Shown one piece after another: positions 1 to 7,623 of a stretch of DNA of 64,000 nt. How positions within the stretch are numbered: position 1 is the first letter of the stretch; each line of letters starts with the position of its first letter. The notes below the pieces were generated by a model. That model did no database searches. It was not told the DNA's origin and was given only the letters and a program-made list of their open reading frames with translations. The position numbers and the translations under genes are program-made. The DNA is from Pectobacterium parmentieri (GTDB lineage Bacteria; Pseudomonadota; Gammaproteobacteria; Enterobacterales; Enterobacteriaceae), in the NCBI RefSeq assembly GCF_001742145.1, contig NZ_CP015749.1, positions 4,092,001 through 4,156,000 of the forward strand, in the 5' to 3' direction.

Positions 1-482
1 AACAGTGCGCCAACAATAGGGATGCCGGACAGGACGTTGCCGACCGGTTGCTGGAAATATTTGGCAAACAGCGGAGCAAAAATGAACAGCCCCCACATGC
101 CATAAACAATACTCGGTATGGCCGCCAGCAATTCAATCGCTATGCCAAGCGGGCGTTTCAACCAGGCTGGTGCCAGTTCTGTCAGAAATAACGCAATTCC
201 GAAGCTAATCGGAATCGCAATAATTAGGGCAATCAGTGAGGTGACGACAGTACCGTAAATCGGAACCAGTGCACCAAACTGCTCTGCGGGCGCATCCCAC
301 TCTTTCGTCCACAAGAAGGAAAAACCGAATTTCTCGATGCTGGGCCAGGACGCCACAATCAGGGAAACAATGATGCCGCCCAACAACAGTAGCGTGACCA
401 GCGCCGCCAGTTTTACCAGCGTGCTGAAGAGGATATCGCCATATTTTCCCGGGGCTTTGATAGTTGGCTTGTACTCCGCCAT
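1..482 (-). CDS. pstC: PstC, phosphate ABC transporter permease (5' part; gene runs off the window)
   Basis: Inner-membrane permease subunit of the high-affinity phosphate importer PstSCAB. The reading frame starts with ATG at 482 ([19 protein letters not shown]) and stays open to the left edge, giving about 160 of the roughly 319 residues usual for PstC. A first membrane segment ([17 protein letters not shown]) is followed by a periplasmic stretch and a second segment ([20 protein letters not shown]), the start of the binding-protein-dependent permease domain. It lies 161 nt downstream of pstS on the same strand, as in the E. coli pst operon, so the PhoB-controlled promoter upstream of pstS probably serves it too. 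The remainder, then pstA, pstB and phoU, would be expected outside the window. Confidence 0.95.
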   Translation of the reverse strand, partial: MAEYKPTIKAPGKYGDILFSTLVKLAALVTLLLLGGIIVSLIVASWPSIEKFGFSFLWTKEWDAPAEQFGALVPIYGTVVTSLIALIIAIPISFGIALFLTELAPAWLKRPLGIAIELLAAIPSIVYGMWGLFIFAPLFAKYFQQPVGNVLSGIPIVGAL

Positions 483-525
483 ACGTCTCTCTTCTCGATT
501 TAACTACATTTGATAAACTATTGAA

Positions 526-552
526 GGCAGAGAGGCTTATCACCTCTCCGCC
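526..552 (-). other. Stem-loop between pstS and pstC
   Basis: GGCAGAGAGG (526-535) pairs with CCTCTCCGCC (543-552) at nine of ten positions around a 7-nt loop. No T-run follows on the minus strand. It is more likely an intercistronic stem that protects or attenuates the abundant pstS message than a full terminator. The inference rests only on position and pairing. Confidence 0.5.
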
Positions 553-643
553 CCGATACGACGTGTTATTCCGCGACGTATTTCCAGAACCTGATAGCAT
601 CATCACGCTCTGGTAACCCACGAGACGGTTGTCGATACAATAA

Positions 644-1684
644 TTAGTACAGCGCTTTGCCGTTGCTGTCTTTTACCTGGGTTTTCCAGGCTGCACGGAT
701 TTGCTCAACCACTTCTTTTGGCAGCGTGGCGTAATCCAGCGCTTCGGCTTGCTCACCGCCTTTCTTGAACGACCAGTCGAAGAATTTCAACACTTCAGCA
801 CCCTGCTCAGGTTTCTCCTGTTTGGTATGAACCAGGATGAACGTGGTGGAGGTGATCGGCCATGCATCAGCGCCTTTCTGGTTGGTCAAATCCTGAGCGA
901 AGGACTTGCTCCAGTCGATCTCTTTAGCCGCGTTGCTGAAGCTTGCGCCAGTTGGGCTAACCGCTTTGCCATCGGCAGAAATCAGTTTGGTGTAAGCCAG
1001 ATTGTTTTGCTTGGCATACGCATATTCTACGTAACCGATAGAACCAGGCAGACGCTGTACAAACGCAGCGATACCATCGTTACCTTTACCGCCCAGACCG
1101 GTAGGCCAGTTCACGGTAGAACCTGCGCCAATCTTCTCTTTCCACTCTGGGTTCACTTTTGCCAGGTAGCTGGTGAATACGAAAGACGTACCAGAACCAT
1201 CAGCGCGACGAACCACAGCGATATCCTGATCCGGCAGCTTGGCGTTCGGGTTCAGTTTGGTAATGGCCGGGTCGTTCCACTTTTTGATGTTGCCCAGGTA
1301 GATATCACCCAGTGTTTTACCGTCCAGCGTCAATTCGCCAGATTTAATACCAGGAACGTTCACTGCCAGTACCACGCCACCGATAACGGTTGGGAACTGG
1401 AATAAACCATCCTGTGCTAATTTATCGTCAGCCAGAGGCGCATCAGAGGCACCGAAGTCTACTGTTTTAGCGATAATCTGTTTTACACCGCCAGAAGAAC
1501 CGATCCCTTGATAGTTAACTTTATTACCGGTTTCTTTTTGATAGGAGTCAGCCCATTTAGCATAAACAGGCGCAGGGAATGTCGCACCGGCACCGGTGAG
1601 GTTAGCAGCAGCAAAAGCGGAAACCGCTGTCAGAGAAAAGGTTGCCGCAACAACACTGGCAAGAGTGGTACGCATCAGTTTCAT
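644..1684 (-). CDS. pstS: PstS, periplasmic phosphate-binding protein
   Basis: Periplasmic receptor that binds orthophosphate and delivers it to PstCAB. The start is ATG at 1684, preceded by a GGGAGG ribosome site. A longer frame beginning at 1732 would add residues with no signal-peptide logic. The product has 346 residues, the same length as E. coli PstS. Residues 1-25 form a Sec signal ([20 protein letters not shown]...AFA). The mature protein begins [19 protein letters not shown], typical of the family, and the phosphate-contact segments ([21 protein letters not shown]) are present. It is first gene of the pst operon, with Pho boxes about 95-130 nt upstream and pstC downstream. The upstream neighbour here is not glmS, as in E. 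coli, but the phosphatase and APE insertion. Confidence 0.97.
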   Translation of the reverse strand: MKLMRTTLASVVAATFSLTAVSAFAAANLTGAGATFPAPVYAKWADSYQKETGNKVNYQGIGSSGGVKQIIAKTVDFGASDAPLADDKLAQDGLFQFPTVIGGVVLAVNVPGIKSGELTLDGKTLGDIYLGNIKKWNDPAITKLNPNAKLPDQDIAVVRRADGSGTSFVFTSYLAKVNPEWKEKIGAGSTVNWPTGLGGKGNDGIAAFVQRLPGSIGYVEYAYAKQNNLAYTKLISADGKAVSPTGASFSNAAKEIDWSKSFAQDLTNQKGADAWPITSTTFILVHTKQEKPEQGAEVLKFFDWSFKKGGEQAEALDYATLPKEVVEQIRAAWKTQVKDSNGKALY

Positions 1685-1724
1685 AATCCCTCCTGTGGGA
1701 TATTCGACGTGTCGACGTAGAGCC

Positions 1725-1752
1725 GTTATCAAATCAGAGTTATCAAATCAGA
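1725..1752. repeat. 14-bp tandem duplication in the pstS leader
   Basis: GTTATCAAATCAGA occurs twice head to tail (1725-1738 and 1739-1752) between the Pho boxes and the pstS ribosome site. Both copies are identical. The effect, if any, would be on leader length or structure. Confidence 0.85.
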
Positions 1753-1777
1753 GTGTAGTTTGCAGGAGGAAAAATAG

Positions 1778-1815
1778 GACAATTTGGTGACAGTAAAATG
1801 TACAGAATATGACAG
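1778..1815 (-). promoter_or_regulatory. Pho boxes (PhoB sites) upstream of pstS
   Basis: On the minus strand, 1815-1798 reads CTGTCATATTCTGTACAT, close to the 18-bp Pho box (two CTGTCAT direct repeats about 11 nt apart). It is followed at 1794-1778 by ACTGTCACCAAATTGTC, a second, weaker pair of half sites. The four TGT cores are spaced 10, 12 and 11 nt, one helical turn each, as PhoB binding needs. They point at pstS. Confidence 0.85.
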
Positions 1816-1980
1816 TTTTATTACACCGAAATACAAACAAGACTTCCTCTCACTGATCCGACCTGGTTTTTTCCTGTTATACCGAGCAACGTCGGATATT
1901 CCTTTCCGCTGTACAAAATCTGTAACAATCATGTTTTACGGTAAGCCCTGTCTTTTAGCACGTTAGTTTTAATTTTTTGG

Positions 1981-1997
1981 ATATAACAACGTTATAT
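1981..1997. promoter_or_regulatory. Palindrome upstream of the metallophosphatase gene
   Basis: ATATAAC-AAC-GTTATAT is a perfect 7-bp inverted repeat with a 3-nt centre, about 150 nt before the start at 2146. It could be an operator or simply AT-rich promoter DNA. The rest of 1816-2145 is AT-rich with poly-A runs and shows no clear Pho box oriented toward the phosphatase gene. Confidence 0.35.
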
Positions 1998-2145
1998 TCT
2001 GATTATCTGATGGTATTTTCAAAAAAAAACCTGACAATGACGATGTGAATGAGTCAAAAAATCCAAATAGAAAACGAGAGACGTGCGTGCGTTATGACAG
2101 TTGCCATGTTGGCATTAGCCATAAGTGTTAAATAGGAGATCGACA

Positions 2146-3312
2146 TTGAAAAGAAGAGCCTTCATACAATCTGCGGCACTCCTGCCGCTCGCCATGCAAC
2201 TTCCTGTTCATGCTGGCACCGCCGATCTATGCATAAGCCAACCCGGCAATGACGATAAAAGAAAAAGGTTATCTATCGCGGTAATCAGTGACCTGCATAT
2301 AGATAACGATGATTTACTCTCATCATTTAAAAAGGCATTAAATAATATAAAAGAAAAAAATAAAATATCTAACATCATCATCCCAGGAGATATTAGTGAC
2401 AGACATGAATATATAAGTAAAGTCATGGGTGCTGTAGAAAACACGTTTCAAGGTGGAGATGAGAAGATAATAGAAATATTAGGGAATCATGATGTTAGAG
2501 GCCCTGATAGTAAATCATGGACTAAAGATCCCGATAAAGAAAACCCTTACTACAAATTTATTATAGAAAAATATAAAAAAATGAATGCTAAAAAAATAAA
2601 TCATAAAAAAAAGCATGCATGTTTTGATATTTTTATTGGCGACCATCATTTTATCGCACTGAACACGGATAGAGGTCTAAAGGATCAGGCCTACTACGAT
2701 GATTCAACATTAGAATGGTTCGAAAAGAAAGTCTCTGAAAAGGTCAAGGGTAGGAAATTTGTTATATCTCATCAACCACTTAATGACACACACTGGCGCT
2801 CTAATTTGTTTGGTGGGTTTGGGGAACAGGATGAAAAAATAAAAAGTATATTATCAAAACACCCAAAAACCGTTGTCATATCCGGTCATATCCATAATGG
2901 ATTCGGTGTTTTAGAGGCCATGCAAAAAGAATTCGGCACCCTAATTGAAATCCCCTCATTCAATAGAACGGAAAATGGATTAAGGGAGAAAGGCTATGGT
3001 TTTATTCTACAAATAGAAAGTGATTCCATTACATTTGAAGCATGGAATTTTTTAAAAAACCAGCACTACCCTGAATATGACGTAAAAATAACTGACCACG
3101 CGGTCTCTTCTATCTTAGAGAAAAAGCAAGAAAACGAAGAATGTTACAAGAGCCTGGTTGCAGAAAATTATCCTTGGGAGAAAATAGCAGAAGATAATGA
3201 TGGCGGAGATAACATAACCGAAGGGCAAGAACATTTTGGCTTAAGGCGGTTGTGGCCTAATTATAAGTGGGAGCAGTATTCATCCGATCCCTTGTTGAAG
3301 CAAACTTACTAG
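2146..3312 (+). CDS. Tat-exported calcineurin-like metallophosphoesterase
   Basis: Predicted binuclear-metal phosphoesterase, substrate unknown. I choose TTG at 2146 because AGGAGA sits 7 nt before it; the GTG at 2125 has no ribosome site. The N-terminus MKRRAFIQSAALLPLAMQ followed by PVHA is a twin-arginine signal (RRxFI core). All five family motifs are present in order: DLHID, GDISDRHEY, GNHD, SHQPL and GHIH. The product has about 388 residues with a lysine-rich middle and a C-terminal tail of about 100 residues of no recognised domain. The gene is far more AT-rich than its neighbours, with many AAA, ATA and AGA codons, which suggests recent acquisition. It stands alone on the plus strand, diverging from pstS. 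Proximity to pst hints at phosphate scavenging, but this is inference only. Confidence 0.8.
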   Translation: MKRRAFIQSAALLPLAMQLPVHAGTADLCISQPGNDDKRKRLSIAVISDLHIDNDDLLSSFKKALNNIKEKNKISNIIIPGDISDRHEYISKVMGAVENTFQGGDEKIIEILGNHDVRGPDSKSWTKDPDKENPYYKFIIEKYKKMNAKKINHKKKHACFDIFIGDHHFIALNTDRGLKDQAYYDDSTLEWFEKKVSEKVKGRKFVISHQPLNDTHWRSNLFGGFGEQDEKIKSILSKHPKTVVISGHIHNGFGVLEAMQKEFGTLIEIPSFNRTENGLREKGYGFILQIESDSITFEAWNFLKNQHYPEYDVKITDHAVSSILEKKQENEECYKSLVAENYPWEKIAEDNDGGDNITEGQEHFGLRRLWPNYKWEQYSSDPLLKQTY

Positions 3313-3321
3313 CGCAGCCCT

Positions 3322-3361
3322 CCCCAGAATGGTCAGTAAAAAAACGCTGACCATTCTGGGG
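3322..3361. terminator. Perfect 15-bp inverted repeat between convergent phosphatase and apeR
   Basis: CCCCAGAATGGTCAG (3322-3336) pairs perfectly with CTGACCATTCTGGGG (3347-3361) around a 10-nt A-rich loop. It lies 9 nt after the phosphatase stop and 56 nt beyond the apeR stop, so it could serve both convergent units. No run of Ts follows on either strand, so intrinsic termination is plausible but not typical. Confidence 0.6.
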
Positions 3362-3417
3362 GGAGATTAGAACATGAGCCCCATCTTGGCGATACCCACG
3401 CTAACGCCCCCAATCCA

Positions 3418-4647
3418 TTATTGCCAACGACGGAAGATCAGCGATGTGTTAATGCCGCCAAAAGCGAAGTTATTAGACTGAATATAATCTGTCTTAATAT
3501 GGCGTGGCTCACCCATGATGTAATCCAACTCGCCGCAATCTTCCGCAGGTTGCCGTAGATTAAGCGTCGGCGCAAACCAGCCTTCACGCATCATCTCGAT
3601 ACTCATCCATGCTTCGAGCGCGCCACAAGCACCCAGCGTGTGACCGAAATAGCTTTTTAGCGACGAAATTGGGGTGGAGTTACCGAACACAGCCGCGGTA
3701 GCCTGACTTTCTGCAACATCCCCTCGATCGGTTGCCGTACCGTGGGCGCTAATATAGCCCACATCGCTGGGTTGCAAACCCGCGCAGCGCAGCGATCCTT
3801 CAATACAAATCTGCATAGTTTCACGCTGAGGCTGCGTAATATGTGCCGCATCACAGTTGGTGTAAAACCCAACCAGTTCAGCATAGATTGTCGCACCACG
3901 CGCCACTGCATGCTCAAGCTCTTCCAGCACTAACGTACCCGCCCCTTCACCGATAACCAAACCGTCGCGACTGGCGTCAAAAGGAGACGGCGTAGTCTCC
4001 GGCGCATCATTGCGTTGGCTGGTGGCAAACAGCGTATCAAATACGGCAGCTTCTGACGGGCAAAGTTCTTCCGCACCGCCAGCAACCATCACCGTCTGAT
4101 AGCCATGACGAATCGCTTCCCAGGCATAGCCAATCGCCTGGCTCCCCGATGTACAGGCGCTGGATGTCGGGATCACTCGGCCACGCAGCCCAAAAAACAA
4201 ACCGGCATTCACCGCCGTGGTATGCGGCATCATCTGCACATAGGTCGTACCGGTAATATTATTGGTGTGCTTTTCTGTCAGCATGGTGGCGAATTCGCTC
4301 ACCGGCCCCGTGCTCCCTGTTGAAGAACCGTAAGCAATACCGGTTTCGCCATTCGTCAGCACCGGATGACCAATCAACCCCGCCTGTTCCAGCGCCAGCT
4401 CGGTGGCGCGTGTGGCCATCAGAGATACCCGCCCCATCGAACGGATGCGTTTACGCGTGTAGTGTTCTGGCAGACTAAAGTTATCAATCGGCGAACCCAA
4501 CTGCGTATTCAGGCCATCGTACACCTGCCATTCGGGCATCTTACGAATGGCATTACGACCCGCACGCAAACCGTCAGAAACGCTTTCCCAGGATTCACCG
4601 AATGCGGTGACCCCGCCCATTCCCGTAACCACGACACGGCGCATCAC
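3418..4647 (-). CDS. apeR: ApeR, 3-oxoacyl-ACP synthase (FabF-like) of the aryl polyene cluster
   Basis: Condensing enzyme of 409 residues, last gene of the APE operon. The catalytic triad is visible: Cys165 in TSSACTSGSQ, His302 in ISAHGTATDRGD and His336 in YFGHTLGACGALEAW. In the characterised E. coli pathway two ketosynthases act, ApeO with partner ApeC for chain elongation and ApeR as an additional FabF/FabB-like synthase. I assign this one as ApeR by position and by its complete active site. The start overlaps the apeQ stop: GTG at 4647 or ATG at 4644, both behind GGAGGG. Product location is cytosolic. The gene order apeP-apeQ-apeR matches the E. coli type cluster. Confidence 0.88.
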   Translation of the reverse strand: MMRRVVVTGMGGVTAFGESWESVSDGLRAGRNAIRKMPEWQVYDGLNTQLGSPIDNFSLPEHYTRKRIRSMGRVSLMATRATELALEQAGLIGHPVLTNGETGIAYGSSTGSTGPVSEFATMLTEKHTNNITGTTYVQMMPHTTAVNAGLFFGLRGRVIPTSSACTSGSQAIGYAWEAIRHGYQTVMVAGGAEELCPSEAAVFDTLFATSQRNDAPETTPSPFDASRDGLVIGEGAGTLVLEELEHAVARGATIYAELVGFYTNCDAAHITQPQRETMQICIEGSLRCAGLQPSDVGYISAHGTATDRGDVAESQATAAVFGNSTPISSLKSYFGHTLGACGALEAWMSIEMMREGWFAPTLNLRQPAEDCGELDYIMGEPRHIKTDYIQSNNFAFGGINTSLIFRRWQ

Positions 4648-5417
4648 AGCATCCCTCCATTAATAGAAATGACCTGACGCGTCACATAACTCGCGATATC
4701 AGACATAAGATAGCTCGCCAGCCCGGCAACTTCTTCCGCCTGCCCCATGCGTTTCATGGGGATCATCTTCATTGCTTCTTCAATGGCGACCGGTTCCATT
4801 TGAATCATGCCGGTATCGATCAAGCCGGGCGCGATACAGTTAACCGTTATTTTTCGTTTCGCCAGTTCGATAGCCAGCGCTTTCGTTGCACCAATGATGC
4901 CTGCTTTCGCGGCGCTGTAGTTAACCTGTCCCCGATTCCCCATGATCCCGGAAACCGAAGACAACGTGATAATTCGTCCGCCGTTACGCAGGCCAATCAT
5001 CGGCATCACACAGGGATGGATCACGTTATAGAAGCTATCGAGATTGGTGTGGATCACGCTATCCCAAGCCTGCTCGTCGAGGGCAGGAAAAGCACCGTCA
5101 CAGGTGATACCGGCATTACTGACCACGCCATAGTAGGCACCGTGCACCTCAATATCCTGTTCAATCACGGTGCGACACGCTTCCCGATCGGCAATATCGA
5201 AACTGACAATACGGCCGGAACCGTTTTGCTCCATAATCTGGCGTAAGGTTTCTTTAGCCCCGTTTTCATCACGGTGATAATGCACCACCACGGTAAACCC
5301 CTCTGTCGCCAGACGCAGTGCAATGGCTCGACCGATCCCTTTGCTGGCACCGGTCACTAACACAGAACGCGTTATGCTTGTTCTCCCGGTTTTCATAATA
5401 GTTTTTCCGGCTGTCAT
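4644..5417 (-). CDS. apeQ: ApeQ, 3-oxoacyl-ACP reductase (FabG-like)
   Basis: NADPH-dependent short-chain dehydrogenase that reduces each beta-keto intermediate of the polyene chain. The Rossmann motif GASKGIGRAIA is near residue 23, NAG is present (VSNAGITCDG), and the catalytic Ser, Tyr and Lys appear in LSSVSGIMGNRGQVNYSAAKAG. Length is 257 residues from ATG 5417, which overlaps the apeP stop by ATGA. An internal ATG seven codons on would give a product closer to other FabG-like proteins, so the exact N-terminus is open. It is translationally coupled to apeP upstream and apeR downstream. Confidence 0.9.
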   Translation of the reverse strand: MTAGKTIMKTGRTSITRSVLVTGASKGIGRAIALRLATEGFTVVVHYHRDENGAKETLRQIMEQNGSGRIVSFDIADREACRTVIEQDIEVHGAYYGVVSNAGITCDGAFPALDEQAWDSVIHTNLDSFYNVIHPCVMPMIGLRNGGRIITLSSVSGIMGNRGQVNYSAAKAGIIGATKALAIELAKRKITVNCIAPGLIDTGMIQMEPVAIEEAMKMIPMKRMGQAEEVAGLASYLMSDIASYVTRQVISINGGML

Positions 5418-5896
5418 AATAGCTTTCCCTGTTCTAAAAGTGTTTTCAACTCATTATCATCGGGTTGATAGGTGTTCAGCCGACCAGAGGCATACTTCTC
5501 GCCATCGATCGCTATCTCACCCTCAAAACTACCGACTTTATCATCACGCATCAGTAGCGTGACGGTCACATCGAGCAAGGCACCGGCAGGGAAAACATCC
5601 TGCTTACAGTGATAACCCCGCCCGCCGAGCAACATACCGGGGCGCGGCTTCTCATGTAGCTCGCGGCTCTGGCGCCCGTGCCAACCAGACCAGACTCCGA
5701 TCGTTTGAGCAATAATTTCGATACCAAACCAGGCTGGCAGATGTCCCTGCGCATTCAGAAACGGTGCCAAAATACTCTCGCGGTTGACCGCCACACGACA
5801 GTGCGCGTGTTCATCATCAACGTGCAACACTTCAGCCACCAGCACCATCGGGGCGGAATGGGGCAGATAATCTGCCGCAGCCAGATATTCACTCAT
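5414..5896 (-). CDS. apeP: ApeP, 3-hydroxyacyl-ACP dehydratase (hotdog fold)
   Basis: Small dehydratase of 160 residues proposed to remove water from the 3-hydroxyacyl-ACP formed by ApeQ, creating the conjugated double bonds. It opens MSEYLAAADYLPHSAPMVLVAEV, the LPHxxPMxLL pattern of the ApeP/FabA-like family. The central helix segment (GHLPAWFGIEIIAQTIGVWSGW) carries the expected Glu and Gln. The start overlaps apeO by 8 nt and the stop overlaps apeQ by 4 nt. The cluster has two dehydratase-type genes, this one and apeI. Confidence 0.87.
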   Translation of the reverse strand: MSEYLAAADYLPHSAPMVLVAEVLHVDDEHAHCRVAVNRESILAPFLNAQGHLPAWFGIEIIAQTIGVWSGWHGRQSRELHEKPRPGMLLGGRGYHCKQDVFPAGALLDVTVTLLMRDDKVGSFEGEIAIDGEKYASGRLNTYQPDDNELKTLLEQGKLL

Positions 5897-7046
5897 GATC
5901 CCTCCCCAAAATCAGACACGTATTATTGCCGCCAAACGCAAAAGAATTGGACAGAATCACCGGGCGGGCAAGCGGCGCGGGTTCATGGAGCAGACCACAC
6001 GGTGGCAGCGATGCATCGGGGCAGCTACGTGAAAAATCCTGCGCAGGCAACGGAAGATCCCGCGTAAGAAGCAGCCAGCAGAGGACAGCTTCACTAATAC
6101 CGGCGGCACCCAGCGTATGGCCGGTGAGGTGTTTGGTTGAGCTACAGGGTACGCGATCGCCAAAAACGACGTGAACCACATTAGCCTCAATCTGGTCGTT
6201 CAGACGCGTAGCCGTACCGTGTAAATTGATATAACCCACATCATTAGGCTGTAATCCGGCTTGCGACAGCGCCATCGTCATTGCGCGGATCGCCCCTTCG
6301 CCTTCCGGGTGCGGCGCTGACATATGGTGAGCATCGGACGACTCGCCGAAACCCAAAACCGCCACACGATCGGGCTGCTTGCCGATCAGCATCAGCGCAA
6401 CGCCTTCGCCGATCGTGATGCCATTACGCTCTTCACTAAACGGTTGGCAGCGCGTTGAAGAGAGTGATTCAAGGCTATCAAAGCCATTCAGCGGCATACG
6501 GCTCAGCGTATCCGCGCCGCCAACGATAGCCACATCCGCGAGCCCGGCATCGATTAATCGTTTACCGCTGATCAGCGCTCTGGCACTGGAAGAGCAGGCG
6601 GTTGATATGGTGTAAGCAGGTCCATTTAACGCCAGATAGGCGGCCAGAAACCGGGAAGGATCGCCAAGTTCCTGCTGCGCGTAGCGATAAGTGGCAAGGT
6701 TTTCGCTGACATACCGATCGGCTTCATCCAACCCGGAGGTACTGGTGCCCAAAACTACCGCCACTCGGTCAGAGCCAAACTGCGCGATAGCCGCATCCAC
6801 CTGATGCCGGATTTGTTCCAGTGCAGCCAGCAATAGCTGGTTATTACGGCTGTTATGCGCCGCCAATTCCAACGGGATAGCGGGTAATTCCGCATCCACC
6901 TTCCCAGTCCAACAAGGCTTATCATGCAGCAACCACCCGGTATCAGGGCGCATGCCTGGCGCATGACCGCTGGCAAGGTTATCAGCGATCTCATCCAGAT
7001 TATTGCCCAGCGCATTCAGCGCACCAACGGCGTTAATGTAAATCAT
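5889..7046 (-). CDS. apeO: ApeO, 3-oxoacyl-ACP synthase of the aryl polyene cluster
   Basis: Elongating ketosynthase of 385 residues. Cys151 sits in TISTACSSSARAL, His277 in NLHGTATRLND and His310 in TGHTLGAAGISEAVL, so the catalytic triad is complete. In the E. coli APE system this subunit pairs with the chain-length-factor-like ApeC, which lacks the cysteine (as does the protein at 16286-17014 here). Elongation uses malonyl units on the cluster ACPs with the aryl starter from ApeH. Start ATG 7046 is one nt after the apeN stop codon, indicating tight coupling. Confidence 0.88.
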   Translation of the reverse strand: MIYINAVGALNALGNNLDEIADNLASGHAPGMRPDTGWLLHDKPCWTGKVDAELPAIPLELAAHNSRNNQLLLAALEQIRHQVDAAIAQFGSDRVAVVLGTSTSGLDEADRYVSENLATYRYAQQELGDPSRFLAAYLALNGPAYTISTACSSSARALISGKRLIDAGLADVAIVGGADTLSRMPLNGFDSLESLSSTRCQPFSEERNGITIGEGVALMLIGKQPDRVAVLGFGESSDAHHMSAPHPEGEGAIRAMTMALSQAGLQPNDVGYINLHGTATRLNDQIEANVVHVVFGDRVPCSSTKHLTGHTLGAAGISEAVLCWLLLTRDLPLPAQDFSRSCPDASLPPCGLLHEPAPLARPVILSNSFAFGGNNTCLILGRDHE

Positions 7047-7047
7047 G

Positions 7048-7623
7048 CTAACTATCCAGATGTTGAATCACGATGTGATAACCAAAGACGAATTGCTGAA
7101 CGCTCATCGGCACGCGCTGGTTATTGCGCGTCATATAGCGAATTTCGGTAATCAGCGTGCCGCGATTGTCCCGCAACTGTCTCTTGTCATCGCTATCTTT
7201 TAGCGTCCAACCGGCTGGTAGTTGTGTCTGCCACACGGCGATCGGCCAGTGGCTCAGCATGATATCCGCCAGTACCTGACTGGCTGGCGGTAACTGCGGC
7301 AGGACGATGGACTGTTCAGTATGAACACCCTGAGCATCATAGGTAACGTTGAACAGACGAATACCGATAGAGGAAAGACCAACCAGCGAAAGCTGCTTAT
7401 CATCGGCACTCAACATCACCAGCAGCGATTGCTGCTTACCGTCAAAGGTTCCCGTCAACAACTGCTGTTCGTTGACCGATGGGGTAATGGCGGGTGCAGG
7501 GAGCGTAACTTTCACACCCGGTTTGAGCCACGCCTGCGGCCGACCATCATCATGTTGTTTGCTGGCGCAGCCAACCAGTACCAACACACCAATGAGCAGA
7601 AGCCCACGTCGCAACAATGTCAT
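7048..7623 (-). CDS. apeN: ApeN, DUF3261-type lipoprotein of the aryl polyene cluster
   Basis: Predicted outer-membrane lipoprotein of 191 residues. The N-terminus MTLLRRGLLLIGVLVLVGCASK is a lipoprotein signal with Cys19 in the lipobox LVGC, and the residues after it do not suggest inner-membrane retention. The remainder is predicted beta-rich with no catalytic motif. It overlaps the exporter gene apeM by 4 nt (ATGA), so it is probably part of the export and anchoring branch of the pathway with ApeL and ApeM. The exact role is not known from sequence. Confidence 0.82.
   Translation of the reverse strand: MTLLRRGLLLIGVLVLVGCASKQHDDGRPQAWLKPGVKVTLPAPAITPSVNEQQLLTGTFDGKQQSLLVMLSADDKQLSLVGLSSIGIRLFNVTYDAQGVHTEQSIVLPQLPPASQVLADIMLSHWPIAVWQTQLPAGWTLKDSDDKRQLRDNRGTLITEIRYMTRNNQRVPMSVQQFVFGYHIVIQHLDS

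Noticed and set aside
3362..3417. Additional small gene after the apeR stop
   Set aside because: Too short, no start with a ribosome site; it is simply the convergent spacer.
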